This document shows, one piece after another, positions 15,001-23,539 of a stretch of 44,114 nucleotides of DNA. Location: IMG/VR virus record IMGVR_UViG_3300046792_000331, positions 1-44,114 of that record. One strand, 5' to 3'. A program made the position numbers and the translations under genes. The stretch comes from a virus. The notes beneath the pieces are model-generated. The model did not search any database and was not told where the DNA came from. It worked only from the letters and a program-made list of their open reading frames with translations. The number at the start of each line of letters is the position of its first letter. The stretch's first letter is position 1.

Positions 15001-15624
15001 TTACCTGTTGGCGGCCAGCATCCGGACGGAGCCCCGACCCTTGCGGCCGTACTGGCGACGCAGCGCCACGGCCAACGGCCCGGCCGGGTCGATCGCGCTC
15101 TCGATCGAGGCAGCCATCGCCGCGTACGTCACGGCATAGTCGTCGATCTTCTCGCTGGTTACCGCGCCCGAGCCGCCTGCAGCGTTGTAGGCGGTCTTCG
15201 CCAGATCGAGCACGACGCCACGGGCCAGCTGCAGCTTCTGATCCCCGGCCACGCGGCCATGGGTGTAGGTGACCGTGACCGTCGACGGCATCGGCCAGTA
15301 CGGCCGTACCGCCGACAGCCAGCCGTACCGCCGCCACAGCCGGCCGCGGGAGAGCTGCACGGTGAAGTCGGTGACGGTGAGCACGCCGATCAGCACGGCG
15401 CCGACCGCGGTGACCGGGCCTTCCGGCAGGTCGAGCCAGAAGCCGCGGTCATGGAGGTCGACGTCGAGCACCACGGTGTCGTCGACGACCTGCACGATGC
15501 GCTGCCCGGCCGCCGCCTGTACCGCGCCGGTTGCCAGCTCGATCGCCAGCGTCGCGGTCGCGGTATCGACGTCTTCCTGCAGGAGGGAGGCGAGTTCCGA
15601 GGGCGTGACGAGCATGTCGGCCAT
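15001..15624 (-). CDS. Head-tail adaptor (connector) protein
   Basis: A 207-residue protein. The N-terminus MLVTPSELASLLQEDVDTATATLAIELATGAVQAAAGQRI matches the helical start of gp6-like adaptors, which dock on the portal ring. It continues through VTVTYTHGRVAGDQKL and KLQLARGVVLDLAKTAY and ends with a basic tail (RRQYGRKGRGS). Position downstream of the capsid gene fits. Confidence 0.82.
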   Translation of the reverse strand: MADMLVTPSELASLLQEDVDTATATLAIELATGAVQAAAGQRIVQVVDDTVVLDVDLHDRGFWLDLPEGPVTAVGAVLIGVLTVTDFTVQLSRGRLWRRYGWLSAVRPYWPMPSTVTVTYTHGRVAGDQKLQLARGVVLDLAKTAYNAAGGSGAVTSEKIDDYAVTYAAMAASIESAIDPAGPLAVALRRQYGRKGRGSVRMLAANR

Positions 15625-15654
15625 CGCCGCCCGCCTCCTTCCGCTATGGAATTG

Positions 15655-15951
15655 TTAGCGCTGGCCGACGCCGGCGGCCTTGGCTGCCGTCTCGGTCTGC
15701 GCCTTGCGGGCGGCCTCGGCCGCGTCGTCGTCGGTCTCCGGCGTCGGCTTGCCGGAGGTGACGCCCTGCAGGGTGTAGTTCTCGTTCGGGGTCGGGTCGA
15801 CCTCGACGCCCCGGAAGCCCTGCTCGGTCTCCCGGTCGATGATCTCCTGCGGCCCGGACGCGACCTGCTGGTCGGCCTTCTCCGCGTCGGCCTTGGCCTT
15901 CTGGCCCTCCGGCGAGTTCTCCGGGTGGCTGGCCTTGGTGCTGACTGCCAT
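15655..15951 (-). CDS. Small acidic head-region protein
   Basis: A 98-residue hydrophilic protein with an acidic, Ala-rich composition and no hydrophobic core. The stretch VEVDPTPNENYTLQGVTSGKPTPETD resembles short phage proteins downstream of capsid genes that carry a G-V-E-V-x-P-x-P-D/N-E-x-Y-T motif. Mostly disordered. It may be a minor capsid-associated peptide. Confidence 0.6.
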   Translation of the reverse strand: MAVSTKASHPENSPEGQKAKADAEKADQQVASGPQEIIDRETEQGFRGVEVDPTPNENYTLQGVTSGKPTPETDDDAAEAARKAQTETAAKAAGVGQR

Positions 15952-15960
15952 GTCGCCCTC

Positions 15961-16365
15961 CTAGGCGTAGTTCGCGGCGGTGGCGATCACGACGAGACCG
16001 CCCGGGTCGGTAATACCCGTGCTGACGTGAACCGATTGCCACTGAAGGACATCGCCTGCGGCAAGCACGAGGTTTGCCGGAGTCGCGGAGAGCGTGATGG
16101 TCTTCTCGTCACCTGCGACGGTGTTGACGCCGACGCCGAGCGTCAGGGTCGCCACCACTGTGCTGCCCGCGCCGGCCTGGCCGAGGTTGACGAGGTTGTA
16201 GGTACGGGCTGTCGCCGAGCCGGTCTGGGCGGCCAGCGGGGTGTACGACACGGCTGTGACCGTGGCCGCGCGGGGCGCGACGTAGACGATGGTGTTCAGG
16301 TCGTTTCCGGCGGTCGCGACAGGTTGCACCGGAACCTGGTGGCCGGCGCCGAAGGGTGCGGTCAT
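15961..16365 (-). CDS. Putative capsid decoration / accessory protein
   Basis: A 134-residue protein directly downstream of the major capsid gene. Beta-rich pattern (IVYVAPRAATVTAVSYTPLA, ARTYNLVNLG, TVVATLTLGVG, GDVLQWQSVHVSTGITDPGGLVVI). The final strands resemble small jelly-roll domains that bind capsid surfaces. Position and fold type support decoration; no specific family could be confirmed. Confidence 0.65.
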   Translation of the reverse strand: MTAPFGAGHQVPVQPVATAGNDLNTIVYVAPRAATVTAVSYTPLAAQTGSATARTYNLVNLGQAGAGSTVVATLTLGVGVNTVAGDEKTITLSATPANLVLAAGDVLQWQSVHVSTGITDPGGLVVIATAANYA

Positions 16366-16377
16366 GAGTCAGGCTCC

Positions 16378-17322
16378 TTACGGGATCAGGATCCGGGCGA
16401 CCGGGTACCGGTTCGCCTCGACGGCCTGGTCGTAGTTGATGACGTTCGCGACCTGCCAGCCGATCCGGAAGGTCAACCGGATCGCCGTCATGTCCTGCTG
16501 CGGCAGGTTGTAGATGATCGCGCCGGTGTTGTCGGTGATGACCGCCTGGTCGAGGATCTTCATCGTGATGTCCTGGCGGACGCCCACGACGAACTGCGAC
16601 CAGTCGCCGACCAGCGAGTACACGCCGCCCGAGCCTGCCGGGAACAGGCCGCGCATCGGGTAGGTGACCGGCAGGCCGTCGATCGACTTCAGGTCGCCGG
16701 TGATGCGGGTCGGGTCGATCTTCTGGCCGGTGGAGTCCCGGGCCGAACGCAGCCGGGCCCGCCACGCGGTCGAGGCGACGAAGCCCGACGCGTCGTAGCC
16801 GTCGGCGTCGAGCAGCGCGTAGGCGGCGTCCACGTCGCCCAGGCCGCCACCGGCGGTCGCTGCGGCGTTGCCGGTGAGCGAGTTGCCGGCGGCCAGCGCC
16901 GCAGCGGAGATGTTGGTCGGCCAGGTGCCCGGCGCGTTGGTGCCGAAGAAGACCGCGGCGTCGAGCGTGCGGCCCGTCGCCTCGATCATGTACGGCATCG
17001 CCTGGTCCCAGATGTTCGCGTCGACGTCGGCGACCACGTTGTCCGGCACCGGGAGGATCGTCGCGATCTCCTCGATGTTCAGGTACTTGTTCGTCCAGTT
17101 GATCTCGGTCGTCTGCTTCAGGCCGGTGTCGCCGTTGACGAAGTAGGAGATCGGCAGCGCCGACAGCACCGGGAAGCGGACCTGCGCCCGGGAGACCGGC
17201 ACGCGGCGGAACATCTGCAGGACCGCGGAGTCCTGCGCGGCCCGGGCGAGCATCTCGTTCGAGACCTCTTCCGGGATGAGAGCCGCGGCGTCGGTGCGGC
17301 TCGTCAGGTTGTTGTACGCCAC
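16378..17322 (-). CDS. Major capsid protein, HK97 fold
   Basis: A 314-residue protein without a long N-terminal delta domain, which fits the presence of a separate scaffold gene upstream. Recognisable pieces are LIPEEVSNEMLARAAQDSAVLQMFRRVPVSRAQVRFPVL at the N-arm, FVNGDTGLKQTTEINW before the E-loop, and the P-domain helix region TGRTLDAAVFFGTNAPGTWP. The A-domain carries GLPVTYPMRGLFPAG and VVGVRQDITMKILDQAVI. Highly typical of actinophage capsids. Confidence 0.92.
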   Translation of the reverse strand: MAYNNLTSRTDAAALIPEEVSNEMLARAAQDSAVLQMFRRVPVSRAQVRFPVLSALPISYFVNGDTGLKQTTEINWTNKYLNIEEIATILPVPDNVVADVDANIWDQAMPYMIEATGRTLDAAVFFGTNAPGTWPTNISAAALAAGNSLTGNAAATAGGGLGDVDAAYALLDADGYDASGFVASTAWRARLRSARDSTGQKIDPTRITGDLKSIDGLPVTYPMRGLFPAGSGGVYSLVGDWSQFVVGVRQDITMKILDQAVITDNTGAIIYNLPQQDMTAIRLTFRIGWQVANVINYDQAVEANRYPVARILIP

Positions 17323-17380
17323 GTGAACCTCCTGGTTCGGATATCGAGCAGCGGTCCCCGCGGCGTGCCGGGTGCTGCGT

Positions 17381-17878
17381 TCAGCTCATGCCTGCCGCGT
17401 GGCGGATGAGCGAGTTCATGTCTGTCGGCTTGGCTGCGCTGGTGCGGGCCCCGCCGTCGAAGTTGGTGGCCTTGCCGCCGCCGAGCCGCTTGATGCGCGC
17501 CTCGATGGACTTCAGGTCGGGTTCGCCGTCCTCGCCGATGAACTTGGAGAGGTCGACGTCCTCGAGGTAGGCGTCGAGCGTCTGCTTGTCGACCTGGCCC
17601 GCCGCGGCGGCGCGGAACTCGGCCCGGACGAGCCGCGGGGCGGCGGCCTTGGCGGCCTCGAGGGTGCCTTCGGCCTTCGCTGCGGCGACCGCCTTCTCGG
17701 TCTCGGACATTGCGGCGGCCCGGACCTTTTCCAGCTCCTTGGCTGCCTGGGCGTTGCCCTTGGCGCGTTCCTCGTTCTTGCGAGCGAGGGTCTGCCATTT
17801 CTCGGCCTCGGATTTCCAGTCCTTGACGTCCGTTTCGGTCGTCTCGGCGGTGGTCTCTTCGGCAGTTTCTTCGGACAT
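17381..17878 (-). CDS. Capsid scaffolding protein
   Basis: A 165-residue acidic protein. Residues about 10-80 are a long charged helix with Glu/Lys/Ala heptads (WKSEAEKWQTLARKNEERAK), the scaffold coiled coil. The centre contains the RAEFRAAAAGQVDKQTLDAYLEDVDLSKFI motif common to actinophage scaffolds, and the C-terminus ends in a short polar helix that would bind capsid protein. Located immediately upstream of the capsid gene. Confidence 0.87.
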   Translation of the reverse strand: MSEETAEETTAETTETDVKDWKSEAEKWQTLARKNEERAKGNAQAAKELEKVRAAAMSETEKAVAAAKAEGTLEAAKAAAPRLVRAEFRAAAAGQVDKQTLDAYLEDVDLSKFIGEDGEPDLKSIEARIKRLGGGKATNFDGGARTSAAKPTDMNSLIRHAAGMS

Positions 17879-17927
17879 TGGTGCTCCCGTTTCGGGATTG
17901 GGCCGGCCCCGTTTCGGGTCCGGTGGC

Positions 17928-18815
17928 CTAGAGGATGTAGCCGTGCAGCCGCAACAGCCTGATCGCGTCGTCGCGGTCCTCGGCGTCGCGGAAGATCTGC
18001 TCCGGCATCAAGCGCGGCCGCTTTCCCGTGGCCTCGGTGGTGTAGAGGCGCCCGTCGGCGGTCTGCATGCCGCGGCGCGCGTTCACGACCCGGCTGATGT
18101 CGGCGCCCTCGCGGATCGCCTGCGCGCCCGCCTTGCCGAACGTCTGGTCCTGCTCGGCGGCGGACATCGACTCGAACAGCTTGTTCGGGTCGGTCCGCAG
18201 GTCCTCGGCGTTCTCCGCTGCGGGGATCCCGATGCAGTCGCACTTCGGATGCCGGTTGAAGCCCGCGTTGTACCGGTACCAGCGGCCGGCCAGGACGATG
18301 CACCGCGAGCACGAGTTCCCGACGACCATGCGGGTATAGCCGGTCGCGTGCCGCCTAGCAGTGATCGCCACCTGGTCGGCAACCCGGCCGGCGTCGGCGA
18401 CCTGGGTATGCCCGATCAGCTCGGCGAGCGCACCGCCTGAGGCCATTGCCCGCTCGAGCGTCTGACCGCCGGAGAGCGCCACCTTCGCGGCAATACCTGG
18501 CTGGGCCAGCAGGCTCTCGAGCGGCCTACCATCGGCGGCGATCCCCGACAGGGCGGACGCGTCGAGGCGCCCTTCGGTGGCCGGATTGATGCCCTGCTCG
18601 AGCAGGGCTTCGGCGACGTATCGGTCGGCGGTCACTGCGGCAGCATGCTGGCCGCCGGTGAGGATCAGCAGCAGTCGCGGGATCTGCTGGGCCCACGTCT
18701 CGCTGATGTGCGCCGGATCGACCCGCGCCCAGGCCTCCCGCGCCTCGAGGCGAAGTTTCGCGGCGAGCCGGGCGCGGGACCGGGCGTGCTCGGCGGCCAC
18801 CTGCAGCGCCGACAT
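17928..18815 (-). CDS. MuF-like head morphogenesis / capsid minor protein
   Basis: A 295-residue protein. The helical N-terminal half is followed by TARRHATGYTRMVVGNSCSRCIVLAGRWYRYNAGFNRHPKCDC, a Cys-rich segment with the H-P-x-C-D-C signature of SPP1 gp7/MuF-type proteins in actinophages. The location between portal and scaffold genes agrees. Some relatives act as minor head proteins ejected with DNA; in others this slot is a maturation protease, and no protease triad is evident here. Confidence 0.8.
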   Translation of the reverse strand: MSALQVAAEHARSRARLAAKLRLEAREAWARVDPAHISETWAQQIPRLLLILTGGQHAAAVTADRYVAEALLEQGINPATEGRLDASALSGIAADGRPLESLLAQPGIAAKVALSGGQTLERAMASGGALAELIGHTQVADAGRVADQVAITARRHATGYTRMVVGNSCSRCIVLAGRWYRYNAGFNRHPKCDCIGIPAAENAEDLRTDPNKLFESMSAAEQDQTFGKAGAQAIREGADISRVVNARRGMQTADGRLYTTEATGKRPRLMPEQIFRDAEDRDDAIRLLRLHGYIL

Positions 18816-18818
18816 GAG

Positions 18819-20237
18819 CTACTGCCCTGGCGGCGGCGAGGGCTGCTGGCCGGACGGTGGCGGAGGCTGCTGGCCGCCGTTCTGCACGAAGGACAGCAGC
18901 GGATCACGGGCGGCCTGGTCTGCGGCCTGCTTCTTCCAGCGGTCGATCTCGATCTCGGACGCGCCCCAGCGCTCCCACAGGGCCTCGTTCGGAACGCCGA
19001 TCGTGGACATCTTGACCAGCGAATCGACGAGCTCGCCCTCAGTGCGGAACTCCGGGTTACGCCACTTCGTCTCGATCTGCTCGGTGCCATCGGACTTGCC
19101 GGCCGCCTTGCGGGCCAGCCGCATGGCGTCCTCCATGCCCTCGCCGGACGTCCGGTTGCGCTGCCGCACCTTCGAGACCAGGCCCGACTCGGACGCCTTC
19201 AGCGTCTCGCCGTTCACGTTCGACATCTCGCCGAGCAGATACTGCGCCGGGGTCCGGGTGCGCGACGCGATGTCCTTGACGTCCTCGCGCTTCGCGGCAC
19301 TGTAGGGGTCGAGCGGCGCCGCGTCCCACTGGCCGAAGGCGGTCTCTGCGGCGTCGGATGTGACCATCCGGTCGCGGCCGATGTCGATCCGGTTCGCGTT
19401 GCCGTCGGCGTCGTGCTCCGGGTAGCCCTTCGCCCACTTCTGCGGGAACGCTCCGAAGTCCTGGGTCATGAGCCGGTCGGCCAGGGTCTTGTTCACCCGG
19501 TCCTGGATCGAGATGACGTCGGCCAGTTCGGACACGCCTCCGGTCAGCATCCGCGGATTGTTCGCGACCTCGACCAGTGGCACCTCTTTGAGCGGGTTCG
19601 GCGCCGGCCAGGGCTCGCCGCGCACCTCGCGGGGCTTCCACTCCGGGTCGCTGACTGAGGCGCCGTACTTCGGCTTCGGGGCCTGGAACTTGTAGATCGC
19701 GTCCGGCAGGTAGAGCGTGGCCATCCGCAGGTCCGACCAGTCGTCCTGCCAGACCTTCAGCCCCGCGGCCCGCCGGCGCCGACCCGAACCGGGCTGGTAC
19801 TCGACGGTCGCCTGGGTCGGATGCTCGGCGTAGATCAGTGGGTAGTCACCGTCCGGCTCTGGCGGGGCGACGAGCAGGAAGCTGCAGCCGCCGATGGCCG
19901 CCTCGAGGAGTACCTGGTCGGAGCTGGCGTCGAGGTTGTTGGCCTGCCAGATGTCCCAGGTCGGCATGTCGCCGGCGAGGTTCTTGCCGATCCGGAAGCC
20001 TTCGACGACCTGCCGCTCGACCATCGCGTCGACGACCAGGCCCATGTAGTTGCTGTTCGACAGGGACAGCAGCCGGGAGAACTCGTCGCGCGCCTGCTCG
20101 GCCAGCCACGGCAGCCGGGCCGGCTTGCCGCAGTAGTACGCGTCGAACAGTTCGAACGTCTCGCGCTGGTCCTTGAGCTGCCTGTAGAGCCGCTTCACCC
20201 ACCACAGCGGCGAGAGGGGCTGGTCGGACGTAGCCAC
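18819..20237 (-). CDS. Portal protein
   Basis: A 472-residue protein of the SPP1/HK97-like portal class. The N-terminus has a typical lead (PLWWVKRLYRQLKDQRETFELFDAYYCGKPARLPW). It contains NNPRMLTGGVSELADVISIQDRVNKTLADRL and TPAQYLLGEMSNVNGETLKASESGLVSKVRQR, both diagnostic for actinophage portals. The C-terminus is Pro/Gln-rich. It forms the dodecameric DNA gate and terminase docking ring. Confidence 0.93.
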   Translation of the reverse strand: MATSDQPLSPLWWVKRLYRQLKDQRETFELFDAYYCGKPARLPWLAEQARDEFSRLLSLSNSNYMGLVVDAMVERQVVEGFRIGKNLAGDMPTWDIWQANNLDASSDQVLLEAAIGGCSFLLVAPPEPDGDYPLIYAEHPTQATVEYQPGSGRRRRAAGLKVWQDDWSDLRMATLYLPDAIYKFQAPKPKYGASVSDPEWKPREVRGEPWPAPNPLKEVPLVEVANNPRMLTGGVSELADVISIQDRVNKTLADRLMTQDFGAFPQKWAKGYPEHDADGNANRIDIGRDRMVTSDAAETAFGQWDAAPLDPYSAAKREDVKDIASRTRTPAQYLLGEMSNVNGETLKASESGLVSKVRQRNRTSGEGMEDAMRLARKAAGKSDGTEQIETKWRNPEFRTEGELVDSLVKMSTIGVPNEALWERWGASEIEIDRWKKQAADQAARDPLLSFVQNGGQQPPPPSGQQPSPPPGQ

Positions 20238-20250
20238 CGGATCCCCCTCG

Positions 20251-21846
20251 TCAGTAGCCGCGGACGCGTCCGGTGACGCGGGTCAGGGTCTTGCGGTTCA
20301 GTCCGGCCTCGATGACGTCGGCCCGGGCCTCGTAGGCCAGCGCGGCCCCGACCACCGAGTCGATCTTCCGGGGGCTTTTGTCGTGCTCCTTGCGCACCAG
20401 CCGGTGACCGCCCTTGTTCCGCACGTAGGCGTTGCCGAAGTGCTCCATGAACGTGCCGTCACCCGAGTGCCACACCTCGCCGACCACCAGGTCAGTGCGC
20501 AGCCGATCGAGCGCGGCCGCCATCTGCACGTCGCGGCGGGTCTCCCAGGCGATCACCCGGCTCTCGCCAAGATCCTTCGCGAGATCGTCGATGTCCGTGC
20601 GCCACTCGTGCGGGTCCGCATACAGCCGGGTGACCTTGTAGCGGGAGAACGCCTCCCGGACCGCGGCGAGCACGTCGGCGCGCGGGACCTCCCACCAGTT
20701 GCCCTCAGGGCCGGCCGGCTTCGCCCAGATGCCCACCGGGAACAGGAACCCGTCGGAGATGCGAGAGCCGATCAGCACCGTCGAGTCGTCGTTCAGCGAC
20801 CCGTCGAAGCCGAGCGCGATCTCCGCACCTGGGTCGACCATCTCGGTGCGCTTCTGTCGCTCGACGACGTCCAGCGGGATCCAGACGTCCTTCGTCGACT
20901 GGGCCCGGTTCAGGAAGTAGCGGGCCGCGGTCGCGTCGTCCGGGCAGGACCGGGGGTCGCGCATTTCGCGGTAGATCCGGGGCAGGTCCATCCAGGCCGC
21001 CGCAGCGCCGTAGACCTGCTTGAGCTGCGCAAGGGTGTGCTGCTCGTCGTCCAGGTCGATCCGGCCCTTGGCCTCGCGGTGATCGACATATACGGCGGCC
21101 GACAGCTCGCCCTTGCGCCAGGCCGTCAGCGTCTCCTCGGCCGTCGACTGCTCGCCCGGCCGGTACGCGGTGGTCGTCTGCATCAGCCACGGCTCGGCGA
21201 GCTTGCGCTTGCCGAGGTTCCGCTTGACCGTGCCGTACATGGCCTTCGGCTCGCGCAGCACGTACAGGTGGGTCTCATCGGCGCAGACCCAGGTCTCCTT
21301 ACCGCCGTCCTTCGACGCGGCGCCGGCCGTGCAGGCCCTGATCTCGCCGCCGTGCGGCAGGTAGAGCGCGGTCGCCGACTGATACTGCCGGATGCCCGAG
21401 ACGCCGCCGTAGATGTCCGGGTGGACGTCCGGGCCCCATGTTCCGGCGATGAAGGCGATGTTCTCGAACGTGTTGCCGGCCTGCGACTCCTCGGTCGCGA
21501 GGCACTTCAGCAGCGGCGAGACGATCGGACGAGCCACCGGCTGTCCGTTCGCGTCCCAACCGTCGAAGCGCACCGGAGCGAAGCCCTCGGCGGTGCCGAT
21601 GAAGCCCGCCAACTCACTCTTCGCGCGGCCTTTTGGCCGGCTGAGCACGGCCTCGTCGTTGACGCGACGGCCGGTCTGCGGATCGAGCCGGTAGGCCTCG
21701 ACGATGAAGTTCAGCCACTCGTCGTCCAGCTCGATCGGCTGACCCTGGATGTCGCCCGGGCCATGGCAGCAGTAGGCCTGGATCCAGTCGGCGACCTCGT
21801 AGCCCAGGGAGCAGACATGCCCCTCGAACAGGGGATGCCAGCCCAT
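20251..21846 (-). CDS. Terminase large subunit
   Basis: A 531-residue packaging ATPase/nuclease. A deviant Walker A occurs at about residues 69-78 (SRPKGRAKSE), the form usual in actinophage terminases. Walker B-like residues are in ETWVCADETHL (about 205). The nuclease domain begins around ALGFDGSLNDDSTVLIGSRI, with its first catalytic Asp and following acidic pair. It overlaps the small subunit by one base pair at 21846. Confidence 0.93.
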   Translation of the reverse strand: MGWHPLFEGHVCSLGYEVADWIQAYCCHGPGDIQGQPIELDDEWLNFIVEAYRLDPQTGRRVNDEAVLSRPKGRAKSELAGFIGTAEGFAPVRFDGWDANGQPVARPIVSPLLKCLATEESQAGNTFENIAFIAGTWGPDVHPDIYGGVSGIRQYQSATALYLPHGGEIRACTAGAASKDGGKETWVCADETHLYVLREPKAMYGTVKRNLGKRKLAEPWLMQTTTAYRPGEQSTAEETLTAWRKGELSAAVYVDHREAKGRIDLDDEQHTLAQLKQVYGAAAAWMDLPRIYREMRDPRSCPDDATAARYFLNRAQSTKDVWIPLDVVERQKRTEMVDPGAEIALGFDGSLNDDSTVLIGSRISDGFLFPVGIWAKPAGPEGNWWEVPRADVLAAVREAFSRYKVTRLYADPHEWRTDIDDLAKDLGESRVIAWETRRDVQMAAALDRLRTDLVVGEVWHSGDGTFMEHFGNAYVRNKGGHRLVRKEHDKSPRKIDSVVGAALAYEARADVIEAGLNRKTLTRVTGRVRGY

Positions 21847-22241
21847 CAGGCGCCGCGGGCCGCCCGGGCCCGATCGAGCGACGACACAGAGCCAGCGCCC
21901 TTCGGCTGCTGCACGCCACGCGCCGGCCGGGTCTGCGGACGCTTGCCGCTGACAGCCTCAGGCATCCGCAGCGAGGCGACCAGCTGCTTGAGCAGGTTCT
22001 GCTGCTGCCGCGCCTCGGCGAAAGCCGGGTGGGTGAGCAACTGGCCCTTGTCGGTCTCGATCACCGGCTCGGACGCGCGGCAGATCCGGTCGAGCCGCTC
22101 GAGTCGGTCAGCGACACGGCACGCCTCGAGGGCGACCTCGCGCTCGGCGTCGGAGATCTTCGGGTGCTGCTCGTGGATCGAGGTCCACAGGCGAAGGCCG
22201 CGGTCCTCGAGGATGCCCTGCGGCTTAGGAATGTCCGTCAC
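21846..22241 (-). CDS. Terminase small subunit (P27-like)
   Basis: A 131-residue protein from GTG at 22241, with AAGGAGGTGACC as an unusually strong ribosome site. The helical core (LWTSIHEQHPKISDAEREVALEACRVADRLERLDRI) and QLLTHPAFAEARQQQNLLKQLVASLRMPE match the actinophage P27-type small terminase. The C-terminus is basic and disordered. It would recognise the packaging site, probably close upstream, and recruit the large subunit. Confidence 0.83.
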   Translation of the reverse strand: MTDIPKPQGILEDRGLRLWTSIHEQHPKISDAEREVALEACRVADRLERLDRICRASEPVIETDKGQLLTHPAFAEARQQQNLLKQLVASLRMPEAVSGKRPQTRPARGVQQPKGAGSVSSLDRARAARGA

Positions 22242-22351
22242 AGAGGGTCACCTCCTTGCGCGCGCGGAGCGGTCTCAGGGGTCTGGACTGCGAGGCACCT
22301 CCCCGGCGGTCCTGCGCCCTATGGATCTTGGGGGTCTCCCCCCACCCTCCG
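22242..22351. other. Candidate cos/pac region upstream of terminase genes
   Basis: A short noncoding interval between a 60-residue gene and the small terminase. It is rich in G/C runs, including a G5/C6 dyad (GGGGGTCTCCCCCC, near 22328-22341). Phages with an HNH gene next to terminase usually cut cos ends, and cos sites commonly lie here. No specific overhang can be named from the sequence alone. Confidence 0.35.
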
Positions 22352-22534
22352 TCACCCTGCGTAAGGTCGACCAAGGTAGGTGAGCGCGCCTCGTGCAAGG
22401 TGCGCATCGTGTGGGCTCAGGTCAGGGCATCCATCGCAGGGCGTGGTGAGTCCGGAGCGGTGCGCTGCACGTCGGGTGAGCAGGTAGTACGCGCCTCGAA
22501 CTGCTATCAGCATGCGGGCGATGGTCAGTGGCAT
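22352..22534 (-). CDS. Small protein between HNH and terminase genes
   Basis: A 60-residue protein whose ATG lies 3 bases after the HNH stop, with GGAG upstream, indicating coupled expression. It is basic, with a hydrophobic N-terminus (LTIARMLIAVRGAYYLL) and a centre TTPCDGCPDLSPHDAHLARGALTYLGRP containing C-x2-C and two His. It may be a zinc-binding accessory to packaging. No family is recognised. Confidence 0.55.
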   Translation of the reverse strand: MPLTIARMLIAVRGAYYLLTRRAAHRSGLTTPCDGCPDLSPHDAHLARGALTYLGRPYAG

Positions 22535-22537
22535 AGC

Positions 22538-22882
22538 TCAGCTCCGTCCGTGTGCCATGCGACCGCCCTCAGCCTCGTTGCACAGCTGGTGCTCGGGCCC
22601 GCGGTATGCGGTGCGGTCAGGCGTGTGGCCCAGTTGCCAGGGCTCGCCGGGCAGGATGCGACGGATGGGTGCGAGGCAGATGTCCGCCTTGCAGTCGACC
22701 AGGCCGGCGTCGACCTGGGGCTTCCACCTGCGCCTTAGCCTGTCGTGCCCTGCGTCGTATCCGCGCTGCTGCCGTGTCCCTCGTGCCCGGTCCACCTCGC
22801 GGGTGTGGCCTTGGCAGCGTGGCGTCAGGCTCAGCTCGGGGCAGCCAGGCTCCGCACATACGCGCATCCGGGGCCTGGCCAT
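22538..22882 (-). CDS. HNH endonuclease
   Basis: A 114-residue nuclease. The N-terminus has a Cys pair and histidine (CAEPGCPELSLTPRCQGHTRE), then VDRARGTRQQRGYDAGHDRLRRRW. The C-terminal WQLGHTPDRTAYRGPEHQLCNEAEGG supplies the H, N and later H of the beta-beta-alpha metal fold. HNH proteins beside terminase cooperate in cos cleavage in many long-tailed phages. The start region is G-rich (GGGGGGTGGGAG before ATG). Confidence 0.87.
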   Translation of the reverse strand: MARPRMRVCAEPGCPELSLTPRCQGHTREVDRARGTRQQRGYDAGHDRLRRRWKPQVDAGLVDCKADICLAPIRRILPGEPWQLGHTPDRTAYRGPEHQLCNEAEGGRMAHGRS

Positions 22883-22906
22883 CTCCCACCCCCCGGAGAC
22901 GACGAA

Positions 22907-22928
22907 GGCCCAGCTCAGTGGCTAGGCC
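22907..22928 (-). terminator. Possible terminator upstream of the late operon
   Basis: GGCC-AGC pairs with GCT-GGCC around a six-base loop with one mismatch. On the minus strand it is followed by TTCGTCGTCT, a moderately U-rich tail. It would limit read-through from the early operon into the HNH and terminase genes. Confidence 0.4.
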
Positions 22929-22981
22929 TGGTCGTGGTCAGTGTGTCCCCTGTTTGTTGCGGGCAGGGTTCACTTGCGGCG

Positions 22982-23010
22982 ATCTTCGCAGGCGAGGGCG
23001 TGATCGTCAA
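22982..23010 (-). promoter_or_regulatory. Candidate late promoter upstream of HNH and terminase
   Basis: On the minus strand TTGACG (23010-23005) and GAAGAT (22987-22982) are separated by 17 bases. The element lies in the 139-bp gap between early and late modules, ahead of the possible terminator at 22907-22928, where a late promoter would be expected. The -10 match is only partial. Confidence 0.35.
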
Positions 23011-23021
23011 CTATCTGCTGG

Positions 23022-23231
23022 TCAGGTGGTGTGTCCCTCGCGCTGGATCCGGCTGAGCGCGTCGTGTCCAGCTTGTTCGAGTTCGCCTGGCGTGGGCGGC
23101 CGCTCAGCGTGCACGTGGTCGGTAGGCGCCGGCCAGCGTGGGATGTAGCGCGGCTCCGGGTTGCTGAACGTGGTGACGTCGGTGAGATGCCACGGCTCAG
23201 CCCCGCACAGCCAGCACTTCACGGCCGCCAC
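23022..23231 (-). CDS. Small early protein with Cys-x2-Cys motif
   Basis: A 69-residue hydrophilic protein starting MAAVKCWLCGAEPWHLTDV, a single C-x2-C with nearby His suggesting zinc binding. A proline-rich centre and a helix (PGELEQAGHDALSRIQREG) follow. It is the last gene of the early operon and overlaps the previous gene by 13 bases. Unknown function. Confidence 0.6.
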   Translation of the reverse strand: MAAVKCWLCGAEPWHLTDVTTFSNPEPRYIPRWPAPTDHVHAERPPTPGELEQAGHDALSRIQREGHTT

Positions 23232-23539
23232 TCGTCCCGGAATCCGTCCCGTCCGGCGTACGGCTGGGCGATCGCCTTGATCGCGTCTTCGCAGGCCGCC
23301 ACGTATCCATCGCGGAAGCCTGGGTCTTGCGTGCCGAGCGCCTTCATCACGGCAGGATCGGCCAGGTCCAGGATGCGCCGCTTGGCCTCGACCTCGGCCA
23401 GCAGGCGGTCGTCGTCGAAGTGGCTAGCGAATCCCGATCCGCCGCAGTCATCGATATGCAGGCAGGCGGCCCCGATGACCCGCTCGTCGTCGTCCAGCTG
23501 GGCACGCAGCCAGGTCACGAGGTCGTCCATGCTGGTCAT
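23219..23539 (-). CDS. DUF6221-like actinobacterial/phage protein
   Basis: A 106-residue protein. The pattern MDDLVTWLRAQLDDDERVIGAA, then DDDRLLAEVEAKRRILDLAD, ending FRDEWRP is the one I know from DUF6221 proteins common in Streptomyces and related phages. It is acidic and helical. No biochemical role is established. Its ATG overlaps the preceding stop (ATGA), as elsewhere in this operon. Confidence 0.75.
   Translation of the reverse strand: MTSMDDLVTWLRAQLDDDERVIGAACLHIDDCGGSGFASHFDDDRLLAEVEAKRRILDLADPAVMKALGTQDPGFRDGYVAACEDAIKAIAQPYAGRDGFRDEWRP

Noticed and set aside
15259-17409. A 716-codon plus-strand open frame across capsid and connector genes
   Set aside because: Antisense to recognisable capsid and adaptor genes; composition is typical of GC-rich shadows.
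20383-22383. A 666-codon plus-strand open frame over the terminase genes
   Set aside because: Opposite strand of a clear terminase; no motifs and strong Arg/Val/Leu shadow composition.
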